Assembly: GCF_002847525.1 (NCBI RefSeq)
Contig: NZ_PKKM01000001.1
Span: forward strand, 1 to 64,000
Length of the DNA stretch: 64,000 nucleotides
Origin: Schaalia odontolytica
GTDB taxonomy: Bacteria; Actinomycetota; Actinomycetes; Actinomycetales; Actinomycetaceae
Direction of reading: 5' to 3'
Of this stretch, positions 26,535 through 36,818 are shown piece after piece. The position numbers and the translations under genes are program-made. The notes under the pieces are model-generated. The model saw only the letters and a list, made by a program, of their open reading frames with translations, was not told the origin of the DNA and searched no databases. The stretch's first letter is position 1. The number at the start of each line of letters is the position of its first letter.

Positions 26535-28169
26535 ATGGTTGCCCTGAAGCGCCGTCACTTAGGTGTTCTTCTTGCGACTTTCGCATTGGTTCTGAGTTTC
26601 TTCGGTCTGGCGCAGTTTGTCGGCGCTCAGGCTCCTGCGCATGCCGCTCCCTTGAGCTGCCCGGCGCCCACCACGAATGTGAGCAACAAGGTCACGTTGG
26701 ATTGGGACAACGCTCAGCTCGTCGATCATGCCGGCCGCGAAACCAAGGCTGTTGGCGACTGGTGGGACCTCGGCATCAAGCTGCCGTGGAAGACCGACGG
26801 TCGTGTGAAGGCCGGAGACTACTTCACCTACGACGCGTCGATCGTCAACGCTGCGACGGGGGAGAGCGTTCTGCGCCCGAACGTTGCCCGTAAGTTCGAG
26901 GTCATCTCGAACAACGGTGTCGTCGTCGGCTGCGGCACCTGGGGTGCTGACGGCATGGTCACCGTCGTCTTCAATGAGAAGGTCGAGACCGCCGCGCAGT
27001 GGTATGGCCATGTCTCCACCAACGGCCTGACCCACTACACCGGTCCCGGCGGTGAGAAGTACACGGTCAAGCTCGGCAAGAAGGTTGAGCGCGAGCTCGA
27101 CATGCTGCGCCGCACCCCCGGCGTCCCTCGCTACCAGAAGGACGGTTGGCTGAACCTCGCTGAGGATAAGGATGGCGACGAGAACAAGGCCATCATGTGG
27201 CGCGTTGTCTTCCCCGCTGGCGACAAGGCCGTGACCGGCGCGTCGATCGTCGACGAGGTTCCCGCGGGCTCCAACTGGAGCTTCAACTGTGACGTCGTTA
27301 ATGAGTACACGAAGAACCACACCTACCTGGTGACCGATCCGACCACCTCCGAAGGTCTCCGCCAAGACAACGACACCTCGAAGGGCGCCTTCGGTGCTGC
27401 CGCGCAGGTCGAGTGCTCCTCGACCAAGGTGACCGTCACGCTCGCTGAGATTCCCGCGAACCAGTCCGCGATCATCCTGCTGCCCGCCCACATCGAGGGT
27501 GCGAAGCGCGCTGGCGACGTCGTGGGCGTCTTCTCCAACACCGTCAACTTCAACGTTCCCGGTGGCAAGGTTGTCGAGCCCATCACGAAGACCCTCCACT
27601 ACGGTGCGGCTGCCGACGCGTACGCCCACCAGACCTTCTCGGTGACCAAGAAGGTCGAGGGAGATCTGCCCGAGTCCGCTCAGAATCTCGAGTATCCGCT
27701 GACGATCACCCTGAAGAATGACGCCGATCCCTCGGTGAACAAGACCTTCGAGGCATCCGTCAAGGCTGGAGAGACCTACACCTATCCCACGTCGCTGCCG
27801 CTGGGTACTGTCGTGACCGTTGCTGAGGGCGATCTGCCCGCCGGTGTCGGAATCACCTGGGTCGACGGCGAGAGTCGCGTGTTTGAGGCCGCCGACGGCG
27901 TGACCCTCTCGGCGGACAACCGCGAGGCTACCTTCACGCTGAGCGATGATCAGGTCTACTCGCTGACGCTGACCAACACGGTGGCACCGACCCCGACCCC
28001 GACCCCGTCCGACACTCCCTCTACGCCCACCCCGACCCCCTCGGCTACCCCTTCGCCCGCTCCGCAGCTGGCAAAGACCGGTACCGATGCGGCTGGCCTG
28101 GGTGTCCTGGCTGGAATCGTCGCGATCGCGGGCCTATCTCTCGTGGCGGCCAAGCGTCGCAGCCACTGA
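26535..28169 (+). CDS. LAKTG-anchored surface adhesin-like protein, DUF5979-type repeat domain
   Basis: 544-residue cell-wall protein. The signal peptide (1-37) ends near PAHA. Residues 45-360 resemble the Ig-like A-region of Gram-positive adhesins (VKAGDYFTYDA is typical of the N2 fold). Residues 365-480 match a DUF5979-like beta domain (FSVTKKVEG to DNREATFTLSDD). A short Pro/Thr/Ser spacer (about 482-511) leads to the sorting signal LAKTG at 512-516, a hydrophobic stretch and KRRSH. LAKTG departs from canonical LPXTG at the proline but is in the correct position, so sortase anchoring is inferred. It is a tandem paralogue of the next gene. The ligand is unknown; a fimbrial role is possible, but no sortase gene is nearby. 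Confidence 0.82.
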   Translation: MVALKRRHLGVLLATFALVLSFFGLAQFVGAQAPAHAAPLSCPAPTTNVSNKVTLDWDNAQLVDHAGRETKAVGDWWDLGIKLPWKTDGRVKAGDYFTYDASIVNAATGESVLRPNVARKFEVISNNGVVVGCGTWGADGMVTVVFNEKVETAAQWYGHVSTNGLTHYTGPGGEKYTVKLGKKVERELDMLRRTPGVPRYQKDGWLNLAEDKDGDENKAIMWRVVFPAGDKAVTGASIVDEVPAGSNWSFNCDVVNEYTKNHTYLVTDPTTSEGLRQDNDTSKGAFGAAAQVECSSTKVTVTLAEIPANQSAIILLPAHIEGAKRAGDVVGVFSNTVNFNVPGGKVVEPITKTLHYGAAADAYAHQTFSVTKKVEGDLPESAQNLEYPLTITLKNDADPSVNKTFEASVKAGETYTYPTSLPLGTVVTVAEGDLPAGVGITWVDGESRVFEAADGVTLSADNREATFTLSDDQVYSLTLTNTVAPTPTPTPSDTPSTPTPTPSATPSPAPQLAKTGTDAAGLGVLAGIVAIAGLSLVAAKRRSH

Positions 28170-28214
28170 TGATGACGATGAACCCCTGAGGTGCATGAGT
28201 GCCTGAGGGCGCAC

Positions 28215-28256
28215 AGTGGGTGGGATGAGCACTGCTCATCCCACCCACTTCTTTGT
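28215..28256 (+). terminator. Intrinsic terminator of the first surface-protein gene
   Basis: A perfect 15-bp stem pairs 28215-28229 (AGTGGGTGGGATGAG) with 28235-28249 around CACTG, followed by TTCTTTG. Confidence 0.88.
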
Positions 28257-28790
28257 GTGCGCTTTCTTAGTAGCGGATCATTCGTGGGGGGAGGGTGTGG
28301 GGCGTGCGGACAAAAGTCCTGTCAAAAGATGAGTCGGTGAAAATCCTGCTGAGAATGCCGCGCAGGGTAGTGGTGGACTATGTCGTCATCGCTCATCGTG
28401 TGCGGTTGCTTGTGGCGCTTATAGTGGCTTGTCGGAGCCGTTTGGTGACGATGCCCAGAGGTGGGTCGCGCGTGAAATGAAAGTGAGTGGCTCATGGTCG
28501 CGTGAGATGCACATGGGCAATTTTAAGCAGAAATGTGACGAAGAGCATCATTTTGTAAAATCCGCGTTTTTCCTGGTCAAACGCGCTTGACCAGCTGTGT
28601 GGAAAATTAATTTGGTTCAATTACAGATTCCTTTTGTGAGCAATGTATATGCAGATTGAGCAGGTTTGACAGGGAAATTTTATTTAAATAGTTTTTCACT
28701 AATGTGTTGTCTGCTAGCCATTTAGCTTCGTTACTCTATAATTATGTGCTTGAGGCGGTACTGTCTCATGTCCATCGACAGGAGTATTTT
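28257..28790 (+). promoter_or_regulatory. Long AT-rich upstream region of the second LAKTG protein
   Basis: About 530 nt without a supported gene. From about 28500 it becomes very AT-rich. TTGACA occurs at 28666-28671 with a weak TAGTTT 17 nt downstream, and a perfect TATAAT lies at 28737-28742, about 49 nt before the ATG. GACAGGAG then precedes ATGGTTGC, the same leader seen before the first paralogue. No ORF with plausible codon use was seen in either strand. Confidence 0.5.
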
Positions 28791-30689
<1,899 letters not shown>

Positions 30690-30702
30690 AACAGAGCAAC
30701 AG

Positions 30703-30743
30703 AAAACGCGGATGAGAAGATAACTCCTTCTCATCCGCGTTTT
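30703..30743. terminator. Bidirectional terminator after the second surface protein
   Basis: A 17-bp stem pairs 30703-30719 (AAAACGCGGATGAGAAG) with 30727-30743 around a 7-nt loop, with a T-run on the right and an A-run on the left. It can stop both convergent transcripts. Confidence 0.9.
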
Positions 30744-30831
30744 CCTTGTCTGGTTTTGGCGGGCGCTCCATGCTGGCAGGTAGAGGATCCACCGCTTGGC
30801 GCTTTGTTCGGTGCTGCACAGCGAGGACAGG

Positions 30832-32601
30832 CTAGAGCACGCGCAGATAGACGCGTGCCTCCCAGGGCTTCATTGAATCGTGCGGACGTACGTCGCAATC
30901 CGCCCCATCCTGGGACCGAAGAGAGTCGGTGGTGAGCGGTACATCCGTATTACCCAGGTACAGATTCCAGCGCGAGGGTGCCCATGCCTCGTCCGGGGCC
31001 GGAAAATGTGGGGTCTGAACCGAGCCCGAGAGGTTGACCATCACGAGAACTTCGCTGCCCGCCGTCCACCGACGATAGACGAAGAGCGCCGGTGAACCGA
31101 CGTCGATGCGCTCGAATGAGCCCTCCGTCAGCGCGGGAACGCGGTGACGAGCATCGATGAGTGCCTTGTAATACGACAGGATCGATCCTGGATCCTGGAT
31201 CTGTGCCGCAACGTTGATGGCAGCGGCGGATGGCGGAATATCGATCCATGGCTCGCTCGAGGTGAAACCGGCGGTGGGGGAGTCATCCCACTGCATTGGT
31301 GTGCGCCCGTTGTCGCGCGACATGGCGGCCAGGCCGACCGGTACCTCGTCGCCTTCGAGACCCGCCAGAAAATTGAGGGATTCGACGTCGCGGAAATCGC
31401 AGCGCTTCAACAAAGAGCCGCCGAGCATCCCTATTTCCTGCCCCTGATAGATGAAAGGTGTGCCACGTTGTAGGAAATACGCCGTGGCGAGGGCCGTCGC
31501 AGACTCACGCCAATAGCTGCCGGGGTCACCGAAACGCGACACCGACCGCGGTTGGTCGTGATTCTCCAGGTAGAGAGCGTTCCACCCTCGATCGCCGAGC
31601 GTGTTCTGCCAGCGAGTGAAAACCTCGGCCAGCTCGCCGTCGGCGAGGGGACGGGGCGAGAACTTCCCGTTTTCGAGCCCGAGATTCATGTGCTCGAACT
31701 GGATGAGCATATTGAACTCGCCGCGCTCCGGGGCGCAGAACAGCAGCGCGGACTCGGGGGATGCATTCGATGCCTCGCCGACCGTGAAGGATCCATGATG
31801 ATGGGCGAACGTCCGTGCGTTCATCTCCTGCAAAAACTCGTGCAGGCGCGGTCCGTCCGCGTAGCACTCGTGGCCCACGCCGAATGGGGCGCGTGCAGGG
31901 CCGCCGTCTGGGAGGCCCGGTGCCTTGGAGATCACGTCAATGGCGTCAACCCGGAATCCATCGACGCCGCGATCCAACCACCAGTTCATCATCTCGTAGA
32001 CCGCGTCGCGCACCCGTGGGTTCTCCCAGTTCAGATCCGGCTGCTCGCGGGCAAACAGATGCAGGTAATACTGGCCTGACGTTGGATCGAATTGCCACGC
32101 GGAACCAGCGAAAAAAGACTCCCAGTTGTTCGGCTCCGCGCCGGGTGCACCGGGTTCCATCCCGGGGCGTGCGTTACGCCAGTAGTACCAATCGCGGCGT
32201 GGTGAGTGTGTGGAAGAAGCGGATTCGACAAACCATGGGTGTTCGACCGAGGTGTGGTTGACGACGAGGTCCATGACGACGCGCATGCCGAGCTCGTGGG
32301 CGCGAGCGACGAGCTGATCAAAGGCGTCCAGATCCCCGAAGAGAGGATCGATGTCTTGATAGTCGGAGATGTCGTAGCCGTTGTCTGCCTGAGGGGAACG
32401 GTAGATCGGGGAGATCCATACGATATCGACGCCGAGGTCCGCCAGATAGTCCAGGCGCCGATGAATCCCGTGCAGATCGCCGTAACCGTCACCGTTCGTG
32501 TCCTGGAATGAGCGGGGGTAGACCTGGTAGAGGACGGCATTTTTCCACCAGGGGGAGACGCTGGTGCGTGTCGTAGGGAGCAGATCCGGGTGGTGAATCA
32601 T
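30832..32601 (-). CDS. GH13 alpha-glucosidase (oligo-1,6-glucosidase type)
   Basis: 589-residue cytoplasmic glycosidase with a complete catalytic barrel. Conserved motifs: DLVVNHTSVEHPWF, the nucleophile Asp in GFRVDAIDVI, the acid/base in FTVGEASN and the third carboxylate in ENHDQPRSVSRF. The QVYPRSFQDTNGDGYGDL start is typical of alpha-glucosidases acting on isomaltose, maltose or trehalose-type substrates. A beta-sandwich closes the protein. No transporter genes flank it, so specificity cannot be inferred from context. Confidence 0.9.
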   Translation of the reverse strand: MIHHPDLLPTTRTSVSPWWKNAVLYQVYPRSFQDTNGDGYGDLHGIHRRLDYLADLGVDIVWISPIYRSPQADNGYDISDYQDIDPLFGDLDAFDQLVARAHELGMRVVMDLVVNHTSVEHPWFVESASSTHSPRRDWYYWRNARPGMEPGAPGAEPNNWESFFAGSAWQFDPTSGQYYLHLFAREQPDLNWENPRVRDAVYEMMNWWLDRGVDGFRVDAIDVISKAPGLPDGGPARAPFGVGHECYADGPRLHEFLQEMNARTFAHHHGSFTVGEASNASPESALLFCAPERGEFNMLIQFEHMNLGLENGKFSPRPLADGELAEVFTRWQNTLGDRGWNALYLENHDQPRSVSRFGDPGSYWRESATALATAYFLQRGTPFIYQGQEIGMLGGSLLKRCDFRDVESLNFLAGLEGDEVPVGLAAMSRDNGRTPMQWDDSPTAGFTSSEPWIDIPPSAAAINVAAQIQDPGSILSYYKALIDARHRVPALTEGSFERIDVGSPALFVYRRWTAGSEVLVMVNLSGSVQTPHFPAPDEAWAPSRWNLYLGNTDVPLTTDSLRSQDGADCDVRPHDSMKPWEARVYLRVL

Positions 32602-32619
32602 GAGTGCCTGCGCAGCGTT

Positions 32620-33420
32620 CTACTTGGTGTCGAACGTCGCGGTGGCGACGAATTGACCGGTGCTCAGGTCCTGAACGGCATTGCAGGTGAACGCAAAGGT
32701 TCCGCTCTTGCCGGAGTTAATCGTTCCCTCGAAGGTACCCTTCAGAACGTACTGCAGATTACCCTTGTCGGTCTTACCGTCACGGGAAATCGTCCAGTCC
32801 GTGATGTTGCCCGATGCCGCAGATTTACTGAGGGAATGTTTGCACTGGTCGAAAACATTGGTCTCCTCGTCGTCAGTGAGCGGGTCGTTACCGTTCTTGT
32901 CCCGAGGCTTGGAGGCGCCGTGCCCGGAACCGGAAGAAGTGCCTGAAGACGAGCCAGACGATGACCCCGAGGAGGAGCCAGACGAAGAATCTGTCGGCGC
33001 CCCAGTCGTGGGTGCTCCGGTCGCCGGAGCCTGACCCGTTGAACGAGGCCTGTTACTCGTGGCGATCACAGCGAAAACGATCATGAGGAGGATGACGAGG
33101 ATGGCGACGACGATGCCGATGATCAAACCTGCGTGCGACTTCTGGCGTGGCGGCATTGCGCCAACGGAGCCGTAGGAAGGGGCGCCCACGGGCTGCACCT
33201 GCGGCATGGGCGACGGAGCTTGGTAATAGCCGGGCTGTGCCTGTTGGTTAACCGTGGGTTGCGCGTGTCCATATCCTGCGCCCGTAGCCCCACTGGGCTG
33301 CTGTTGCGCGGATGGAGTCCCGTAGACCGCGCCGCCCTGCGCGCCGACCGGATACTGGCCGTTCGGCGCCTGCGGACCACCCCACTGCGATGGCTGGTGG
33401 GGGCCGTAGGGGTTGGACAT
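32620..33420 (-). CDS. Single-pass membrane protein with Pro/Gln/Gly/Tyr-rich N-terminus
   Basis: 266 residues. Residues 1-95 are disordered and rich in P, Q, G, Y and A; one hydrophobic helix follows (about 98-121); then a Ser/Thr/Gly linker with repeated GSSS units and a C-terminal domain (about 180-266) containing two cysteines (in QCKHSL and FTCNAVQD) that could form a disulfide outside the membrane. Topology is therefore N-terminus inside, domain outside. It resembles many actinobacterial DUF4190/DUF4333-like envelope proteins but I cannot assign a family. It is a paralogue of the next gene on this strand. Confidence 0.75.
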   Translation of the reverse strand: MSNPYGPHQPSQWGGPQAPNGQYPVGAQGGAVYGTPSAQQQPSGATGAGYGHAQPTVNQQAQPGYYQAPSPMPQVQPVGAPSYGSVGAMPPRQKSHAGLIIGIVVAILVILLMIVFAVIATSNRPRSTGQAPATGAPTTGAPTDSSSGSSSGSSSGSSSGTSSGSGHGASKPRDKNGNDPLTDDEETNVFDQCKHSLSKSAASGNITDWTISRDGKTDKGNLQYVLKGTFEGTINSGKSGTFAFTCNAVQDLSTGQFVATATFDTK

Positions 33421-33471
33421 GAGGACTCCCTGATGTCGATGGTGCTAGACGTCTGGAGATTGTGCGGTCGC

Positions 33472-33518
33472 CCCTGCAGTGGCCGAGTGCCTAGGAGATC
33501 GCGCGGCAGACTGCAGGG
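33472..33518. repeat. Small inverted repeat between the two paralogous membrane proteins
   Basis: CCCTGCAGT at 33472-33480 pairs with its complement at 33510-33518 around a 29-nt loop. It may be a weak terminator or a binding site; there is no U-tract. Confidence 0.35.
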
Positions 33519-33530
33519 CAGTCGCTATTT

Positions 33531-34268
33531 CTACTCGAAGTGCGTTTCAATCAAACCCGACGACAGGTCATAGTCTGCCTTGCAGGTGAAGTCACTGTCG
33601 ACGGCCTCGTTGGTTTTGGCGAGTCGGCCGGTCACGTGACCCTTGTACGCGTAGGTGAGCTTGTCAGAACTCGTGTTGATGAGGAAGAGTTCCTGATTCG
33701 TGATAGACGCGCCCTTGATTGCCGTATAGATCTGGCTGTCGCAGGTGGACTTGATCATATTCTCGACGGCGGGGTCAGATCCGCCATTCGAGCCATTCGA
33801 GCCTGTGCCTGTGCCAGATCCTGACGTAGGCGACGGCTTCGAGCCGTACGTGGGCGACGAGGAGGGCTTGCTCGTGGGCTTCGATCCGTAGCTGGGGGAG
33901 CTCGACGACGTGGGCGAGGGGCTTGCTGATCGGTCTTCCCGCGACGTAGACATGCCGATCTGGAAGATCAGCATGATGATGCCGCCAATGACGAGAGCGG
34001 CAATGAACGAGCCTGCGATGATCGCGATGAGCTTGCCACTGTTGGAACCGGAGGGCTGGGGACCCATCGGACCGCCTGCGTAAGCGGGCTGACCGTAAGG
34101 GGACGCGCCGTAGGAAGGCTGAGTTGCCTGCTGCTGGTATCCGCCCTGCTGCTGGTATCCGCCCTGCTGGTTCCCGCCCTGAGGGTAGCCTCCCTGCTGG
34201 GGGTATCCGCCCATGCCCGGCTGCGGCTGGAAGGGCTGCTGGTTGTGCTGTGAAAATGGCGAACTCAT
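33531..34268 (-). CDS. Single-pass membrane protein, paralogue of the 32620 gene
   Basis: 245 residues with the same plan: an N-terminus rich in Q, G, Y and P (GGYPQ-type repeats, 1-72), one membrane helix (about 79-104), a Ser/Pro/Tyr/Lys linker with repeated YGSKPTS-like units, and a C-terminal extracellular domain with two cysteines (STCDSQ and DFTCKAD). Function unknown. The divergent ATP-grasp gene begins 71 nt away. Confidence 0.75.
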   Translation of the reverse strand: MSSPFSQHNQQPFQPQPGMGGYPQQGGYPQGGNQQGGYQQQGGYQQQATQPSYGASPYGQPAYAGGPMGPQPSGSNSGKLIAIIAGSFIAALVIGGIIMLIFQIGMSTSREDRSASPSPTSSSSPSYGSKPTSKPSSSPTYGSKPSPTSGSGTGTGSNGSNGGSDPAVENMIKSTCDSQIYTAIKGASITNQELFLINTSSDKLTYAYKGHVTGRLAKTNEAVDSDFTCKADYDLSSGLIETHFE

Positions 34269-34327
34269 AACGAACTTTCGTAGAGGTGAGAGAGGTCTCA
34301 GGGAACGTTCCGTATCCTACCAGGCGC

Positions 34328-34333
34328 TAGGCT
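34328..34333 (+). promoter_or_regulatory. Putative leaderless -10 element of the ATP-grasp gene
   Basis: TAGGCT lies 6 nt before the ATG at 34340, with no ribosome site. Confidence 0.5.
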
Positions 34334-34339
34334 TGTGGC

Positions 34340-35617
34340 ATGACGATCGACTACCTGACTCGGCCTCTCCCCCTGTCGCCCCGCGACGACATCCTGCCCG
34401 TCATCATTGGTGGGGACTTCGGTGTGTATGGAATTGGGCGCTGTTTCAATGAGGCTTTCGGATGCCGCTGTATCTGTGTCGGTTCTCAGCCGACTGAGTC
34501 GATCACACGGTCACACTTTTTCGACGTTCGTCACGTGAGCGCCCATGCGAGCGACGCTCAGCTGCTTGACATCCTGATGACAATTGCCGTTGAGAACACG
34601 GACAAGAAGCTCATCCTGATGGCGAATCACGATATCTTCTCCGCGTTTGTCGCCCGCAATATGGACACGCTCTCACGGCACTACGCGCTGCCTTTTCCGA
34701 GTGAAGAGGTCATGGATCGCCTGACTGATAAGGAGGAGTTCTCCCACGCCTGTGAACGCGCAGGAATCGATTCCCCCGGTACGGTTGCCGTCGATTTCTC
34801 CGGTGTCGAGGACGAGGCCTGGGTGGCCCCCGAGATTCCGTTCAGCTTCCCGGTTGTGGCCAAGTCCGCAAAAGGCGAGCCCTACGACGTGCTCGAGTTC
34901 GAGGGCAAGCGCAAGATCTGGTTCATCGATACGCCCGAGGAACTGACCCAGCTGTGGGAGATGCTCAAGGATGCGGGTTTCCGCGATACCTTCCTCGTCC
35001 AGGAACTGATCCCCGGGGACAATACGGCGATGCGCTCGATCACCGCCTATGTTGATTCGCGAGGCAAGGTCACCCTCATCGGTTCCGCTCGCGTGCTCCT
35101 CGAGGATCATGCCCCCACGATGATCGGCAACCCGGTGGCCATGATCACCGAGGATTTCCCCCAACTGTGGGCAGACGCGTGCACCCTCCTGACGGAGAAC
35201 GGCTACCACGGTTTCGCGAACTTCGACGTGAAGATCGATCCCCGCGATGGGCGCGCACTTTTCTTTGAGGTCAACCCGCGCATCGGTCGTAACAACTGGT
35301 ACATGGCCGCAGCGGGTGCCAATCCGATGATTCCCATGGTCGCCGACCTCATCGATGGCCAGGAATGCGAGCAGACCCAAGCCCGCGATGAAATCCTCTA
35401 CACCCTCGTTCCGGACTCGCTGCTCCTGCACTACATCACCGACCCCGACCTGCGTGCGCGCGTCAAGACGATTATCCGGGAGGGGCGCCGCTTCGACCTG
35501 CTCCTCAACCCGACGGAGAAGGATCTGCGACGCAACCTCACCGTCTGGCTCCAGAAGCAGAACCACCGACGTAAGTTTGCACGCTACTACCCGGAGCCTA
35601 CCGAGACGTCCTACTGA
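34340..35617 (+). CDS. ATP-grasp carboxylate-amine ligase
   Basis: 425-residue enzyme of the ATP-grasp fold. The central ATP-binding region is visible (FPVVAKSAKGEPYD, then FLVQELIPGDNTAMRS, and the metal-binding FEVNPRIGRNN near residue 312). Substrates are not visible. The adjacent FemAB-type gene suggests it adds an acidic D-amino acid to the peptidoglycan stem peptide, as D-aspartate ligases of lactic bacteria (also ATP-grasp) do; actinomycete walls often contain D-Asp or D-Glu in the bridge. This is an inference from context. Monocistronic start, but it may be co-regulated with the following gene. Confidence 0.7.
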   Translation: MTIDYLTRPLPLSPRDDILPVIIGGDFGVYGIGRCFNEAFGCRCICVGSQPTESITRSHFFDVRHVSAHASDAQLLDILMTIAVENTDKKLILMANHDIFSAFVARNMDTLSRHYALPFPSEEVMDRLTDKEEFSHACERAGIDSPGTVAVDFSGVEDEAWVAPEIPFSFPVVAKSAKGEPYDVLEFEGKRKIWFIDTPEELTQLWEMLKDAGFRDTFLVQELIPGDNTAMRSITAYVDSRGKVTLIGSARVLLEDHAPTMIGNPVAMITEDFPQLWADACTLLTENGYHGFANFDVKIDPRDGRALFFEVNPRIGRNNWYMAAAGANPMIPMVADLIDGQECEQTQARDEILYTLVPDSLLLHYITDPDLRARVKTIIREGRRFDLLLNPTEKDLRRNLTVWLQKQNHRRKFARYYPEPTETSY

Positions 35618-35673
35618 TGTCACGCCTCCTCCCCGCCCGGCCCTGGCCTCGTCGGTGGGGGAGGCAGCCCTGA

Positions 35674-35679
35674 TAGACT
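35674..35679 (+). promoter_or_regulatory. Putative -10 element of the FemAB-like gene
   Basis: TAGACT lies about 42 nt before the ATG at 35721; GAGGA at 35712-35716 serves as ribosome site. Confidence 0.45.
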
Positions 35680-35720
35680 GACCCCCTACGCGACCGATAA
35701 TTCCGACTAACGAGGACACC

Positions 35721-36746
35721 ATGATGACAACCGCACTCGTGCCCATTTCTCAGGAAGACAAGATCGCCGCGGTCTCTGGCTTCCAGGACCGCTCCCTGCC
35801 CATCGAACAGACGTGCGTGTGGGAGGCGTTCGAGGAATCCCAGGGCCACGGCGTGTGGGGACGATACGCCTGGTGCGAGGACGATTCCAAGATCGCCTTC
35901 ATTACCCTCTACAAGTATTCGGTGCGCGGCGTGCACTACCTGTGGGCGAAGTGGGGACCCGCCTGGGTGAAGGAAGCCTCCCCGGAGCGCGAAGCCGCTC
36001 TGCGAGCGGACCTTCTGCGCGAGATCAAGGCGAAGGACAAGACCGTCGCCTTCGTGCGCCTGCACGCTATCTACCAGCACCCCGACCTGTGCATGCCGCT
36101 GCAGACGATCTCCTACGACCGTACGGTCGTCATCGACACCTCCGGCAAGACCGAAGAAGCCATCCTCGCCGCCATGCCCAAGGCCGGCAAACGCTCGATC
36201 CGCTCCGGCCTGAAGAAGGGAAAGGCCGAGGGCGTCACCTTCCATGAGGACACTGCCAACGCCGAGGCCGTCATCGACGAGTACTACGCCGTCATGGAGG
36301 AGACCGCCAAGCGTGACGGCTTCCGTCCCCACCCCAAGGAGTACTACCTCAGCCTGCTCAAGACGCTGGGCCCGCAGCACGCTCGCATCTTCTCGATGCG
36401 CGACGCCGACGGCAACATCCTGTGCTGGGACTTCTGTCTCGTCGAGGGAATCCGCGCGCAGGCCGAATACGGCGCCTCCACCGAGGCCGGCCGTCGCCTG
36501 CGCCAGCCCCCGGTCCTGGACTTCTTGGCCGCCGAATACCTCGCCCGCGACGGCGTGCGCGAATTCGACCTCATGGGCGCGCATTCGCCGCGCTGCCCCG
36601 ACCTCTATAGCGTCGGAAAGTACAAGAGCGCCTTCGCCACGCACTTCACAGACGTGCCCGGTGGCTGGGACATGCCCATCAAGAAGGCCACCTACCGTGC
36701 CCTGACCGCCGCGAAGGCCGTGAAGGACTGGCGCGCCCGCTCCTGA
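35721..36746 (+). CDS. FemAB-family aminoacyltransferase (peptidoglycan bridge)
   Basis: 341-residue GNAT-related enzyme. The FemX/lipid II:glycine glycyltransferase-type domain is indicated by stretches such as PKAGKRSIRSGLKKG, EYYAVMEETAKRDGF and FDLMGAHSPRCPDLYSVGKYK. Members move an amino acid from aminoacyl-tRNA to a side chain of lipid II. Together with the upstream ATP-grasp ligase it would build the interpeptide bridge. ATG at 35724 is an equally possible start and gives better spacing to GAGGA. Confidence 0.82.
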   Translation: MMTTALVPISQEDKIAAVSGFQDRSLPIEQTCVWEAFEESQGHGVWGRYAWCEDDSKIAFITLYKYSVRGVHYLWAKWGPAWVKEASPEREAALRADLLREIKAKDKTVAFVRLHAIYQHPDLCMPLQTISYDRTVVIDTSGKTEEAILAAMPKAGKRSIRSGLKKGKAEGVTFHEDTANAEAVIDEYYAVMEETAKRDGFRPHPKEYYLSLLKTLGPQHARIFSMRDADGNILCWDFCLVEGIRAQAEYGASTEAGRRLRQPPVLDFLAAEYLARDGVREFDLMGAHSPRCPDLYSVGKYKSAFATHFTDVPGGWDMPIKKATYRALTAAKAVKDWRARS

Positions 36747-36765
36747 AGCGTTCGCGCCACGGGGC

Positions 36766-36771
36766 TAGAAT
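36766..36771 (+). promoter_or_regulatory. Putative -10 element of the thrS-PIM operon
   Basis: TAGAAT lies about 48 nt upstream of the GTG. AGGAG just before the start is the ribosome site. The 72-nt gap is too short for a full T-box leader. Confidence 0.45.
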
Positions 36772-36818
36772 TCAATTCGCAACACAATCTCGCGTATCTA
36801 ACGAAACTAGGAGACACA

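Noticed and set aside
36747..36818. T-box leader before thrS
   Set aside because: Only 72 nt is available and no T-box or specifier-loop sequence is visible.
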